Origin: Entoloma clypeatum
Lineage: Eukaryota > Basidiomycota > Agaricomycetes > Agaricales > Entolomataceae
Direction: 5' to 3'
Assembly: GCA_963565915.1 (NCBI GenBank)
Contig: OY751496.1
Span: 1,302,001-1,366,000, forward strand
Length of the DNA: 64,000 nt
A program made the position numbers and the translations under genes. This document shows positions 8,907 to 20,391 of the stretch, in pieces (the stretch's first letter is position 1; the number at the start of each line of letters is the position of its first letter). A model generated the notes under the pieces. That model made no database searches. It was not told where the DNA came from and worked only from the letters and a program-made list of their open reading frames with translations.

Positions 8907-9603
8907 CAATAATCACAAGTTCAATAATCTAGGTTAGATCAATCACTAGGGCATTGTCGAGATGATGCCAACATGTCGCCAAGAGACCAAAGACATTGAT
9001 TTTTTCCCGTTCTCAATGGTATTGAGCTTACTTTTGTAATCATTATGTACATCATCCTGTAATGTATTCTAGCACTTTCATAATGAATGAATAACTAACC
9101 AACTCTTTGGGCTAGTTGGACTTGTTATCTAGTGACAAGCAAAATAGCTCCAAATAGATCAGTAGCTTTTTGTGGAAATGCTGATGTTCCAGGGTTGCTC
9201 TCATACACCTCCGGACTCTGCTATCCCTTCGCTGATTACGCTCGACCAGAAAGTCGATGACATCCCGAACTACTTTCGGTAAGTTTGCCCCTTTGTGCTA
9301 TTGTCCAAAGCATCTTTCAAAGTTCTACCTAAAAATACCCTCAGGATCATCGAACTGGGGTGAGAACAACTCGATTCCTGGCGCGGTGGGTGGCTGCTGT
9401 CGGGTCAATTTAGACAGATGGGCGACCTCACTGACTCTGGAAGTTCTTCCAGAGGAACTCACCGGTAATGGTCACTGAGTCATTGCTGCTGAAAGCCAAT
9501 CACATGATCTACGTTTACTTAAGTATTCACCTGTTCCGCTCCAACTAGAATCCAACACTGCCGCATCGTTCAATACTGCAAACAAAACACTTTCGTGACG
9601 CCA

Positions 9604-10592
9604 ATGGGAGAAGTCGTTAACGTCCTTGTCGCATTCGCCGTCATCGTCTTCATCTTCCGATGGGCAACCTCAAGTCAGTCTTTCCTCTGTTCTCCCAGTG
9701 TATGGCCCTGCTGATGATGTTCAACCCTCTGCCCTCAACTCCTGCGATGTTGTATCCTCTGATCTGTGTAACGATGGATGCCGTTGAACAGCTACAGAGC
9801 CATCAGTTGAACGTCGTTCGGCAGCGGATACGCTGGGGTTCAGGCCGAAACCTGTGACACAGCTCATGGTGCGTCCACTGCCGAGCTCCATCGCGTGCGC
9901 GTATGCTTATCTCCATATGTAGATCGATACGGTATCGAACATGTTCCCTGATATACCAGTGTGAGTTCTTTGACGTCTGCGCACCCTGCAATGGACGACT
10001 CGCTACCTGGAATGGTGTTGGCTGATTCTTTGTTCTTTGTTTGGGTCGACAGGGATAACGTGCGGTATGACCTCTTACGCACGGGAAGTGTGGAGGTGAC
10101 GTCAAACAAAATACTAGAACGAGGGTTTCTGGATCCGGTATGTCGTTCGTTCTCTTGCCTCTTCCGCATACCCCTTCCTCATACATACCCTTCTTCCGTC
10201 CAGCCCCCACCTGCCTACTACACGCTCTTCCCTCGCGACGGCGGAAACGCCACGAATATACAGCCTGCTGCCCTGGCAGCAGCACCCGAAACATGGCAAA
10301 AGAAACAACCTGAAAGCCTAATATCGCGGTATGAACTGCAAGACCGGATAGCGACCAGCGATGCTGTCGTGTCCGACGACCAGATCGGTGGTAAAGCGAC
10401 GTGGGAGGACAGCGCGGAGAAGCGGGAGGCGAGTTTGCGGGAGAGGAAGGCGCAGATGGTCTTGGCGGCAAGACAGTGGGTTTCTTCGTTTTTAATCATT
10501 TCTCCTCGTGTCGATGGCTGATTGTTTTGGTATTTTTTTCATGTTCCAGGAGGTTGTTGGCACAACAGCAAAAGTCAAATTCTGAGTCATGA
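9604..10592 (+). CDS. CUE-domain ER membrane protein (Cue1-like)
   Basis: Six exons fit: 9604-9673, 9792-9868, 9923-9960, 10053-10137, 10204-10475 and 10550-10592, giving 194 aa. The N-terminus MGEVVNVLVAFAVIVFIFRW is a single membrane anchor. The CUE ubiquitin-binding domain follows, with MFPDIPV and the TGSVEVTSNKILERGFLD block, then PPPPAYYTLFPR and a charged coiled region with IGGKATWED and REASLRERKAQM. In yeast, Cue1 recruits the E2 enzyme Ubc7 to the ER for protein degradation. The family and topology are well supported; equivalence to Cue1 is inferred. The first intron (about 118 bases) is longer than the rest and its acceptor is the least certain border. Confidence 0.8.
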
Positions 10593-10820
10593 CGTATGAC
10601 GTTCCAACAATTCTTCTCGTGTGTACACTATTTACTCTCCTCTTCACCGATGGCCAACTTAACTTGGATGTATTCGCATTTCTACCCCCATATTTTTCTT
10701 CGGTTCATATCCTCTCATCCCAACATCTGCTACCAAACCTACCTTAGATTAACCATTACGAACAGACGCCATTTGACGTCGCTTTTACAACACTGAAATT
10801 ATAGCCACCTGCATCACAGT

Positions 10821-12389
10821 CTACAGAGCTCTAAGACCCTCAAGCACCTGTTTCGCGTCTTCGCCTTTTTCTAAACTTACTTCCACAGCCCACGGGGACC
10901 CCGTCCGTACCACTTCCTGGACATTCTCCCCCGTCAAGCCTCCGGAAAGGATGATTGGCAGAGGCCACCTTGGTCCTGCCTCTCCCCTGCCGACCACATT
11001 TGTGACCTCCCCAAAAGCGTTCCATGTTGATGGTGCGTCCTGTTCGATGAGAACGAAGGAGTGCAGCCCTGGGAGGGCAACGTCCCTGGTATCCTTCTGA
11101 TGGAAACGGCGTATGACGGGGACGGGGATGTACTTTGCCCATGCCAGGGGTGCGGTCTCGTCGAGCAAAACGAGGTCTAGTTTCACAGAGGACGTGGTAT
11201 GCAAGATGGATTCTAGTGAGTGGTTCCGGAAGATGCCTACAAAGAGAGGGTGGGCAGGCGATGAGCGTAGATGGCGCACTTGGGCAGCGAACCATGGCGC
11301 TGTTGATGTGGAAGGTGTGGAAAAAGAAGTAGCCACATCTCTCTTGCGATGGATCTCAACTATTTTGGCTAATTGTGAGGCAATCTGGACTGAGATATCA
11401 AAGTTCTTGCTTGAAGAATCGAATATGAACCCGAGCATGTCAGCGCCTGCTTCTAGATATTCAGTTGCATCCGCTGCGTTTGGCACGCCGGAGACAAGCA
11501 CCCAGGGCTTTTGCTGAATTTCAACGGCGGGCTCTGGCCACTGCAGCAGCTCACGGATGAAGGCACCCGTGTCCTCCGCGCGCATGAGCGCCTCACCGAT
11601 CAACACCGCGCGCACGCCCTGGTCTTTGTACACCTGTATATCCTTCGAGCTTGATATACCGCTGAGCGCGCACAGTATGACGTCCTTCTCGCGCACCATC
11701 TCCACCAATCGGCTCGTCGTGCCCATGTCCACATTGAAATCGTGTAGATTCCGGTTGTTCACGCCGATCACCTTTGCGCCGAGCGCGAGCGCCTGCTCCA
11801 TCTCCTTGGCGTTGTTGACCTCGACGAGGGGCTCCATGTCGAGGGAGAGGGAGTACGCGTATAGGGCGCGGAGGCGGTCTTGGGGGAGCATGGCGACGAT
11901 GAGGAGGACGGTGTCGGCGCCGTGGAGGCGGGCCTCGGCGATCTGGTACTCATCGAGGATGAACTCCTTGCGGAGGACGGCGGGGCGGTCGGGGAGGGCG
12001 TCGATGGCGGCGCGGGCGAGGCGGAGGTCGAGGAGGGAGCCGTGGAACCAGGTGGGCTCGGTGAGGACGGAGATGACGGACGCGCCGGAAAGGGCGTAGG
12101 TGAGCGCTTGCTGAGCGGGGTTGGTGGAGAGCGCGATGGGGCCTTTGGAGGGGCTTGCGCGTTTGATCTCGGCCATGAGAGAGGGGGATGGAGATGGGGT
12201 GGAGCTGGAGGGGTTGCGCTTTAGGCGATCGACGAGGGATATAAGGGGCGGGGCGACATTGGAGGCGAGGAGGGCGGCGATGTCGGCTGGGGTGGTGCCG
12301 GGCGTGGATTTGGCGAGTTCGACATCTTTGGCGCGCTGGGCGTAAATCGTCTGGAGGATCGTTGGGGTTTTGGGTGTCGAAGTGGACAT
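10821..12389 (-). CDS. TRP1: Indole-3-glycerol-phosphate synthase with degenerate PRAI domain (TRP1-like)
   Basis: A single 522-aa exon. Residues about 10-275 are indole-3-glycerol-phosphate synthase, with AEIKRASPSKG, LRKEFILDEYQI, EPLVEVNN, GVNNRNLHDFNVD and ALSGIS, so its catalytic Lys and Glu motifs are present. Residues about 290-522 match phosphoribosylanthranilate isomerase in layout (EAGADMLGFIF, PLFVGIFRN, IILSGGLTGENV). There the expected ICG cysteine is VSG, the QLHG motif is LLDE, and the FD..GGTG aspartate region is missing. Fungal TRP1 normally starts with a glutamine amidotransferase domain; it is absent, and the divergent gene starting 73 bases away leaves no room. This is either a paralogue or a reduced enzyme. 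Confidence 0.85.
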   Translation of the reverse strand: MSTSTPKTPTILQTIYAQRAKDVELAKSTPGTTPADIAALLASNVAPPLISLVDRLKRNPSSSTPSPSPSLMAEIKRASPSKGPIALSTNPAQQALTYALSGASVISVLTEPTWFHGSLLDLRLARAAIDALPDRPAVLRKEFILDEYQIAEARLHGADTVLLIVAMLPQDRLRALYAYSLSLDMEPLVEVNNAKEMEQALALGAKVIGVNNRNLHDFNVDMGTTSRLVEMVREKDVILCALSGISSSKDIQVYKDQGVRAVLIGEALMRAEDTGAFIRELLQWPEPAVEIQQKPWVLVSGVPNAADATEYLEAGADMLGFIFDSSSKNFDISVQIASQLAKIVEIHRKRDVATSFSTPSTSTAPWFAAQVRHLRSSPAHPLFVGIFRNHSLESILHTTSSVKLDLVLLDETAPLAWAKYIPVPVIRRFHQKDTRDVALPGLHSFVLIEQDAPSTWNAFGEVTNVVGRGEAGPRWPLPIILSGGLTGENVQEVVRTGSPWAVEVSLEKGEDAKQVLEGLRAL

Positions 12390-12461
12390 GGTGGTGGTGC
12401 AGAACGAACAGCAGGTGAAACATCTTATCTGTGATCTTATCTCTTCCGTTCAATCACCACC

Positions 12462-13811
12462 ATGTCCAACGTCCCCCGATTTCGCCTGAAGAACGGCTGG
12501 GACATTCCTGCAGTGGGAATAGGGTCTGGCTCTGTGAAAAGTTGTTATTTTATGGGCATTTTGTCTGAAAAAGTCACTCACTAGATGTTGGATGGGTCGT
12601 GTCGGCGAAGGGGAGCATGTCGTTCAAATGGTCAAAGACGCATTGGAGGTTGGGTACCGGCATATTGATACAGTGAGCAACACAGCACGAACCGAATTCT
12701 TGCCTCGTCATCACACGAGTTCGCTTATGCTATGTAATAGGCATCAAATTACGGTATGTTCTTCGTGATGTCACACCACCCTTTCAGCTATATATCTCTC
12801 AGGAGATGAAGAGTCTGTTGGAAGAGCCATTCGGGAGTCAAAAGTGCCACGTCAGGAGCTGTTTATAACGACAAAACTCGCGTGGGTGTTGTGAAACCCA
12901 GCTAACTGTCCATAACCAATCTCTTCAACAGGAGCGAGGATCACGGCGATGTCGCTATCGCTCTCGATCGCAGTCTGGAGAAACTAGGGGTCGAATATGT
13001 CGATTTATACCTCATGCACTGGCCCCAATGTTTGTTGGAAACAGGTGTGTAAGCTCGTTCTCTGTATTTGAATGAAGTGAGCTCACGTGCAACATGAACA
13101 AGGGCAAGCTTTGCAACCCGATGACAGCCCAACATTCGTCGGGACATGGAAAGAAATGGAAAAGCTCTTGCATACAGGCACCCCGCACTCCATCAGAGTA
13201 TCGGCAGTCAATTGACGACGCATACAGGAAAGACACGTAGCATAGGCGTGTCCAACTTCAGCATCAAAACTCTGACCGTCCTCCTCGAACAAGCTCGCGT
13301 CGTACCTGCTGTAAATCAAGTCGAGGCGCACCCGTGCCTTCCCCAACACGCGCTCTTGTCGTTCTGTACCCAACGCGAGATCCTTCTCACCGCATATTCC
13401 CCCGTGGGCAAGCACAAGTACGCGGAAGGGGACGAGGAAATTGCGAAGATTGCAAGGAAGAAGGATGTCACGCCTGCACAGGTTCTGCTGAGCTGGGGCG
13501 TCCAGCGTGGCACGGTCGTGATTCCGAAGAGTGAGCGTCGGGAGAGAATCAGGCAAAATATATCAGTAAGCACAGAAATTATTGTCTTCTATGATCTGAA
13601 GCCGTTGTTGATACAAAGATCCCAGCTTGTGCAGCTCGAGCCAGTTGAGATGGGCATCTTGGATGATGTGTACAAGAAACCAGGCATGCACCGCAGCGTA
13701 TGTGGGTTCCACTCTTCGGACCTGGGTGGATCTTGTTTCGGTTGGACATATGACCAGCTTGGTTGGGATATGGTCGAAGGCGGTTCGATGAAAGATACAC
13801 TGGCAGATTAG
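12462..13811 (+). CDS. NADPH-dependent aldo-keto reductase
   Basis: Eight exons fit: 12462-12523, 12585-12672, 12741-12753, 12803-12881, 12932-13044, 13103-13177, 13228-13565 and 13626-13811. The protein has the AKR tetrad: Asp in YRHIDT, Tyr in ASNYG, Lys in TTKLA and His in [21 protein letters not shown] and IPKS follow as in the family. The cofactor is likely NADPH and the substrate a carbonyl compound, not assigned. The tetrad Tyr lies on a 13-base microexon. The sixth intron (13178-13227) needs a GC donor and is flanked by a repeated GCATACAG. Its start faces the TRP1-like gene, so the two share a 72-base promoter interval. Confidence 0.85.
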
Positions 13812-15108
13812 AAGTGGCTCCCGCAAAACCCTATTCACCGTTCGAATCCTTTTTCTCGAGAACCGAGAATTTCGGAGCTGGAGCTGGAGCTGGATGACCA
13901 AAGACGGATTCATTGTCTTTCATCCATGTGATGCGATATACTCGGATCTCCATGTCCGAGCTTCTAGATCCAAGAAGCATTGCCCACGAATGCCACGAGT
14001 ACACCGGAAGCGAGGATCATACTGGTATCTGACATGAAGATTGAACAATTAGCGGGACAGGCCGGTCGCTGGAACACTAGGCCCTCCTGTGCTGCGGTAA
14101 GCATGCTGTACCATTCTTCATCGCCATCGCTAACCATTTCACTTGAAGATGCGACGTGGACTCCTCTGATCGATCAGAAGATGTTCTGCACAGAAGTAAG
14201 TATTCCAAGTATGGAAGTTCCAACCATAACTTCGGAGACATGTCATGGTAAGCCCTGACATTCCGTCTTATTCGAAATAATCAAGCCTAAGCCCTCAGGC
14301 CTCAACAACATCTCGGGGTCACGTGCTGGTTATAATCGATCTGTCGCCGAACCGAACGACCATGCGGCAATCGCGAACCTGGAACGATCAGTGGACACTG
14401 AAAATTGCTGAAGAGCGCGCGCTTTGTAGGTGATGATCCTCGAAACACCTGACTTTTGAATAGTCATCCGACTGGAGCGACCAAGACCACAAAAGCTTTC
14501 TCAACTCGGTTGAACATTGATTTGTTGCCTTTCTACAAGACACGACGGCGACACTTGGTTGCCTCGAACGATGAAAGGTGTTATGATAACGACTCGTTTT
14601 GGTTGTACCAGGTATAAGTGCCTCCTGGCACCGTGGTCGCAGGATCGCCGCAAAACGTGGATGGCTATGGGCTATGATACTTAGCGCGTGATCGTCGTTG
14701 CTTCTCTCGGTCATCTGAGATCGGCCTGGCGCCAGTGGTAAGGGAATGGCACATTTAGTGAGCAACAAGGGGGATCACTGAATCATAAACTCGTCTGGGG
14801 GCGCTGAGACGGCTTCCCCATCCCTCTCTCTGTTTTTAAGGTATGTTGCATTTTGCAGCAATCTGTCACTTGCACCCCTGAATGATGGAATGAATTTGAT
14901 TCCGCTTCAATTTCATTTACCCTGTCGTGCAATAGCGTGCAATCTGCAAAGCTATTCTGTGAATCAGAGATAGACGCTCCTCATCAGAGAACATCCCAGA
15001 AATTAAAACTTTGCATAAGGTATATATATATTGGACTGCGGGTTGATTGATTTCCTTCTGTTTACTGACACGTTTGCTCCCCTTACTCCCAGTCCGTTCA
15101 CGAGTGTG
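13812..15108. other. 1.3-kb interval without a confident gene
   Basis: Splice-like signals occur (GTAAGC at 14098, an acceptor near 14147, GTAAGT at 14195), but the frames joined by them contain stops. Nothing matches a family I know. It may hold a decayed gene plus the promoter of the seven-helix gene. Confidence 0.4.
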
Positions 15109-16623
15109 ATGGTGCCGATATCCGCAGCGGAGGTGAATAGGTCTTGTGGATTTCTCGGTGTTGGGACGTTGATCATGGGAGTTTAGTCAAAGTTGATTTC
15201 AATCTTCGTTCAGACATTGCTTTATGGTGAGTGAATGCTTGCATGTTCCCTGGCACGCTGGCACTGATGCGGCTTATGATCTTCAGGGGCATATACAGTT
15301 GTGTTTGGAATGACCTGTTGGGTGCTTGTCAAGAAACGACCGATGGGCCAGCCGATCAACAAGACTATGTTCAGTATTTCGCTTGTCATGTTTATCCTTG
15401 CAAGCTTAGTGAGTCCGGCTTGCGTTTTCTTTTCAACAAGTGAACTCACATGGACTGATCATTATAGCACATTGGAATAAACTATACGCGCATCTTTAGG
15501 GCCTTCGTAACCCATGCAAAGGCACCAGGTGGCCCCAGCGCTTATTTTTACCACCTGTCAGACTTTACACAAATCTTTGGGAGTGCAGTGTATGTGGCAC
15601 AGACGCTGGTTGGGGATAGCGTCGTGGTGGGTTCGGTCTCCTGCGTCGAAGAGTTTCTGTACGCTGACGTGTTATGGTAGCTTTATAGATGTTACCTTGT
15701 TTGGGGGCGTCGATCTTCGATTGTTGCCTTTCCCTTTCTCCTCCTCGTAGGAAGTACAGGTACGATCGTGTTCTGACTCCCTCACTTCCGCCGAACTCAA
15801 ACGTGCCAAGTGTCTGGAATCGGGATTTTGTATTCCTTCGTTCGCGTAGTTCCCGAAGCCCCAATATTCGAAGTGCGACTGCGACAATGGATCGTCTCAT
15901 TCTTCAGCCTGACGCTCAGTACCAACATCATTTGCACAAGTATGTTCCCCTTTATTTTCATGTGGCGAGAACCTGACAGAATTCCGATAGCACTCCATGC
16001 ATCTCGTATATGGCATGTAAATCGTCCGAGCATCTCATTCTCGGAGCATAGTCTGCGCCCGGTTATGTTACTGGTTATTGAATCTGGGGCGATATACTCC
16101 ACAACACTCTTATTGTTGCTGATCTTATATGAGGCAGGTTCATGGTTCCAGTATGTTCTTTTGGATGCAGTATGTCCCAGAACTTCCGTCGTCTCTCTTT
16201 GATACTGACTCGTTCGCACCTTAGGTCTCCCCCATTGTGGTGCGGGATTTCTAGCATACATCCTTGAAAATAGAGCCAGCTGATGTCGCAATTCTTTAGG
16301 GCCTTGTCTTCTCTATGATCATCGTCCGCGTCGGGATGGGGCTCACGTCCATGAACGGAAAAAGTGAAGATTTTGGCTCCAATGATGTCCAGAGGCTGCC
16401 GACAAGTCATCCCATGCGGAATATCCCTAGACGTTTGGCCCCCCACCTCTCCCGCGACCATCATATCGGCGTTTCGAGCGACACGCCGAGTCTACTGTAT
16501 CCGAGCACTATGCCTGGCACTACAAAGAGCGATGTCGTAAACATCGGTCCGTTTCTTGCTGCGTCACCAAGGGAGTCAGAAGAACTGCCTGCTCGGCCAT
16601 CCTTCGCAAAGCAAACGGTATGA
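15109..16623 (+). CDS. Seven-helix membrane protein of an Agaricomycete family
   Basis: Nine exons fit without phase conflict: 15109-15132, 15187-15226, 15287-15408, 15468-15626, 15681-15759, 15811-15939, 15991-16169, 16225-16239 and 16300-16623. The start MVPISAAE, the APGGPSAYF and YVAQTLVGD blocks, RCYLVWGRR and SFFSLTLSTNIICT are typical of a large mushroom family of seven-transmembrane proteins of unknown role. Hydrophobic helices alternate through to VFSMIIVRVG, then a polar cytoplasmic tail of about 95 residues begins. They resemble GPCRs in topology only. Two very short exons (24 and 15 bases) are notable. Confidence 0.8.
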
Positions 16624-16926
16624 CCTGATCAGGGAGGTCGCGATTCGGGTCTGTGCGGTGACCTTGATGGCTGCCGATCTCGTTGGTATCCCCTCCATTA
16701 CTACCAGTGGGAGGAAAAGAGTTTGCTGAATCCCAAGCTGTCTTGAGAGCCAAATCTATGTGTCTCATCCATTCTTCATACCATCGCGCGAGCTAGCTCT
16801 CGGCTTTACCCAACGTTTCTTTACGTCACACTATGTGCAGCAACGCTCAGACATCATCGCCATACATATCTGACTTCGTTCTCTCTTCACCAGCCGCAAC
16901 AATTACCAACACCCCCCCTAGTACAA
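16624..16926. other. Intergenic interval
   Basis: Contains the 3' end of the seven-helix gene and the promoter of the next gene. No recognisable gene or repeat. Confidence 0.4.
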
Positions 16927-18022
16927 ATGGCTGCGCCAGACTGGCTTGACCTTCCCGAGGGCGTTCTTCACATTGTATTCGAGGAATCACCTGGCTCCCC
17001 TTCGCTCTATATCCCTGGTGGACATTATGGTGTTCGGGGATGTACAACCGCTTGGACTCTCAGCCATGTCTGCTCTCTGTGGCGGGAGATAGCTACCAAC
17101 TACTCGAAGTTGTGGAGCGGTATTATCTTGTGGCGACCTTTCCAGAGTCGATTCAGCGAAATGACCGGAACGGTACTATCTCGAGCTAGGAATCGGCCTC
17201 TGAACGCGGAAGTGGTCGGCGGAAATTTCCAAGAAGGCAGCGGCGTTGTGATACGCCTTCTTCGGCCGCTCAGACAAAATATAATCAAACTCAAGGTCTC
17301 CCAGCCTGGCGGCGTCCTTCAAAATTTTCCAGTCGATTCTCAGTGGCCAGTGCTGACAGGGCTGACAATAATAGCGATGATCTCGGCGTCCCTGCTGCTG
17401 GACATCTTTCGAACGTGTACTCACCTTGTGTCCTGTGAAGTGACAACCAACCATGACGACGACAGCAGCAGTCTTCACAGTGTTACACTGCTGGATTTGT
17501 CCGGGTTGACGATCCATCTCGCGAATGTAACAGCTACATAGGCAAATTCTTCCATATCTCAACCTTCCATCCCTCACTCGACTACGAATGACAAGCGCGG
17601 TCGCAACATACGATTTCATTCCAGCTCTCATCTACCGCTCTCAATGCTCTCTCGTTCTTCTAGACATAGCAGAGCGTTCCACCACTTTCGACGATATTCT
17701 GGGATGTACGCCAAACTTGGAAAAGCTCCTAGCCCGTTCATCATACCTCTCTACAGCTTCTCTGTTCAGAATGCGCAACAAGGAAGTCGGGAACAAGCTA
17801 GTTGAACTCTCGTGCATAGTATGCGACGAGTGCGATGCGAAAATGCTGGCGAAGATGGTATGTTGGAGGCGGCAGCAACAGGAGGTCTGGGTGACTAAGG
17901 GATCTATTTCAGTGGCGAATGATCCAGACCCCAATGCACTCCACTGTTTAAATGCAATGATCGGGAATTATATTGGTATGCACGACTCGAATGTCCGTTT
18001 AACGCCTTGGAGGGGACCCTAG
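16927..18022 (+). CDS. F-box/LRR-like protein
   Basis: The N-terminus LDLPEGVLHIVFEE, with SHVCSLWREIATNYSKLW behind it, is an F-box as found in mushroom F-box families. It links a substrate-recognition region to SCF ubiquitin ligase. A Leu-rich repeat-like region follows, up to LLARSSYLSTASLF. A stop at 17539 is avoided if 17505-17541 is a 37-base intron: the joined frame reads LLDLSG then QILPYLNLPSLTRLRM, which is coherent. The protein would have 352 aa. If that intron is not real, the gene is broken by a frameshift. Confidence 0.6.
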
Positions 18023-18404
18023 AGGAAGATATGGGTGGTCGGATGGCATGAGGGCCGGTCCTTCGAAATTCGCATCTTCGTAACATATAGCCTATTTTTA
18101 CAGGTGTTCATAATCAAGTCTCTTATATTCAACTTCGACTGCGTGACGGCGTCCTGGCAAAAAAAAAACCAGGCCTCCAATTTTCGGCGACATTTCGTTG
18201 GTGCATTGGGCAATGTCCAGACCCATGCCAGTGAGAATTACTTGAAATAGATCTGTAGATCTGAATTGTCGCGTACTTATCAGGCCTGCGAGGTGACAAA
18301 CTGGACTGAGGATGACGTCGAGATCCGTGCATTTTGTGATTTATGAAAGCGGTTCTGCAGCCTGATGAAGTTGGCAACATGAAATATATTTCGCGGCACA
18401 CCTA

Positions 18405-19631
18405 TCAGTAATATTCTAGGAAACGTGAGAAAAACAGAATTTCGAATCGTGGATGTAGTTGTCGCAAGGCAGGAAAGTCCGTACCGTAGGAACAGGTCAC
18501 GATACCGAGCGCACTGCATTGAGGCAATACCGGTCGCAAGAGCTGTTCGCCATCTTCCTGGGAGGAATCCGGAAAGCATACGTGAAAGGTGAAGTTGGGC
18601 CGGGGATTAACGGTGAGGGCATCGATGATCATCTGGTCGAGGGTTAACCACTCGTTGCAGTGAGATTCAAACGTGGAGAAGTTTGCCGAGACTGTAACTT
18701 TTTGTACTGCAGTGTCCTGTATGTATATCGGTAGATGGAGAGTGTTTGGTATGCGGAGTGGCGAGTAGGGTAGTATGTAGTAGTTTGTCGTCCCGGGTTG
18801 TAGTCTAAGATACCTGAGTACGGTATTTGCCCTGCCGACTAAATGAATATCATCTAATAAAGCTACACATATCAAGTTAGTTCAAGCAGGAAAGAGGAAG
18901 AAAACAGACGGACTAGTATCGATGTCGATTTCTAGATGCTGAAGAGTTTTTCCAACCCTAGAAATAAGTCTTGAAAGGGGATACATGTATGTCGACGTCA
19001 AAGGAAGCATCCGGAATGTGGAAAGTCTTGGCATCTGAACCTCATTGGTGTCTAGCCACCAGATGAAGTCTGAAAGTTGCCCGTAAGCCTCATATGAACG
19101 GAGGTTGAGCGTCTGGAGGGTCACAGGCAGTCGAAAATCATCGGGGTTTGTCTTTGACGCGAGATATTCGGACGTAAAGTCCAGGGTCAACGTTTCCAGT
19201 TCCACGAAGGAGCAGATAAATTGGACCATCCCAGCCAACGTCTTGAAGGTATCCTTTACATGCAGGACCGTAACTCGTGGAAAGGTGGATGATAAACCGA
19301 GCAGCCATGGGCGATCCACTGTGGTAGCAGACTGCAAGTTATCCAGATAGAGGTAGGTGACCTTGGGATAGGTAAAATGCAGGATTTCTTCAACAGACCG
19401 TCGCGCCGGGTCCACCACGACGGCACGTGCGTAGAGATGATAGGAATCGCGGAAGAAGCACCAGTTCTCATACCTCAACCTCACCTGTGCGAAACGGTGA
19501 TACCTGCTGGGAGATAACCAAGCCGTACAAACAAGACTGCAGCATTCGAGGGTTTTCATGTCATCGAAGAGGTGATTGATGATATGTTCAAAAATTTCGT
19601 GAGGGAAGATAGGCCGCGAGGACATCTTCAT
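18405..19631 (-). CDS. F-box-like protein
   Basis: Two exons: 18914-19631 and 18405-18862, with a 51-base intron that removes the in-frame TGA near 18880 and contains an AACTAAC branch site. The protein has about 391 aa. The start IFPHEIFEHIINHLFDD, then LECCSLVCTAWLSPSRYHRF, is the F-box of the Agaricomycete type. The rest has degenerate Leu-rich repeats such as VTLQTLNLRSYEAYGQL and LISRVGKTLQHLEID. The likely role is substrate recognition for an SCF ligase. It is convergent with the F-box gene upstream but shows no close similarity to it by eye. Confidence 0.75.
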
Positions 19632-20391
19632 TTGATTCAGTTAGGTGTGATGGATAGGACGTAGAGAATGACACTGTGGCACTGTTGCGCTGTAAATTTG
19701 GACCAATGTAATTATAACTGTGAGCTATTAGGAGATTTTCATCATGATTGTCGTGACTCGTTCGAAGAGATCGCAGCGGTCCCGAGAAAGAACACAGCGA
19801 GTTTGGCCAGGGGAGACTAGAACACAGCAGTATTCATTGCCGCTGCTCTATAATTGTCAACCGAACAGGTTCGCGGTTCTTTAAGTTGGTGCAAGTTCAA
19901 ACCTCTGTAATATTTGGGTGCTGTAATGAACTTTCCGTCACGATTCCTTTTGTCTTTTGTCTCCTTTCGTATTCATTCACATATATCGCGGACCCTCCTG
20001 TTTTTGTTTCTCATCATGTATCATCATATTCTCTGGTGACGCCGAGATAGGGGCACTCGTAACAACCTCCTCTTTATTTGAAATTGTGTCGAAAAAAAAG
20101 GAGAAACGGTAGAGTGAGATAGTAAAAAAAAATAGTCAAGGGTATGTATTACTATTACAGAGAAATGTCGTAAAAGGTCTTTGAGGATTAAGGGAGGTGC
20201 ACAGTGGGTTAGACTTGGGATAAAAAGGAGGGAGAAGCCGAAGGAATGTGATAACGATAGTGAATATTGAATGCGCTTTTGAAGAAATAGTGCCAAATAT
20301 GCAGTGTGAAAGCCTTCTCGAGTAGGAAGAAAAATGGGAGCCTCAAACAAGAAGCCAGAAAACCTGACTAGGAAAGAAAAGGGAAACAGTC
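19632..20391. other. Intergenic interval
   Basis: 0.76 kb with no supported gene. It is AT-rich with homopolymer runs and probably contains the 3' UTR of the gene to the right and the promoter of the F-box gene to the left. Confidence 0.4.

Noticed and set aside
9257..9478. Possible spliced gene with a 65-base intron (GTAAGT...CTCAG)
   Set aside because: The joined frame gives only about 55 codons without a recognised family, and upstream codons contain stops.
11557..12224. Long plus-strand frames opposite the TRP1-like gene
   Set aside because: They are antisense shadows of a GC-rich coding exon. Only the minus strand shows family motifs.
14388..14768. 126-aa minus-strand frame
   Set aside because: No family match, no splice context, and codon choice does not resemble neighbouring genes.
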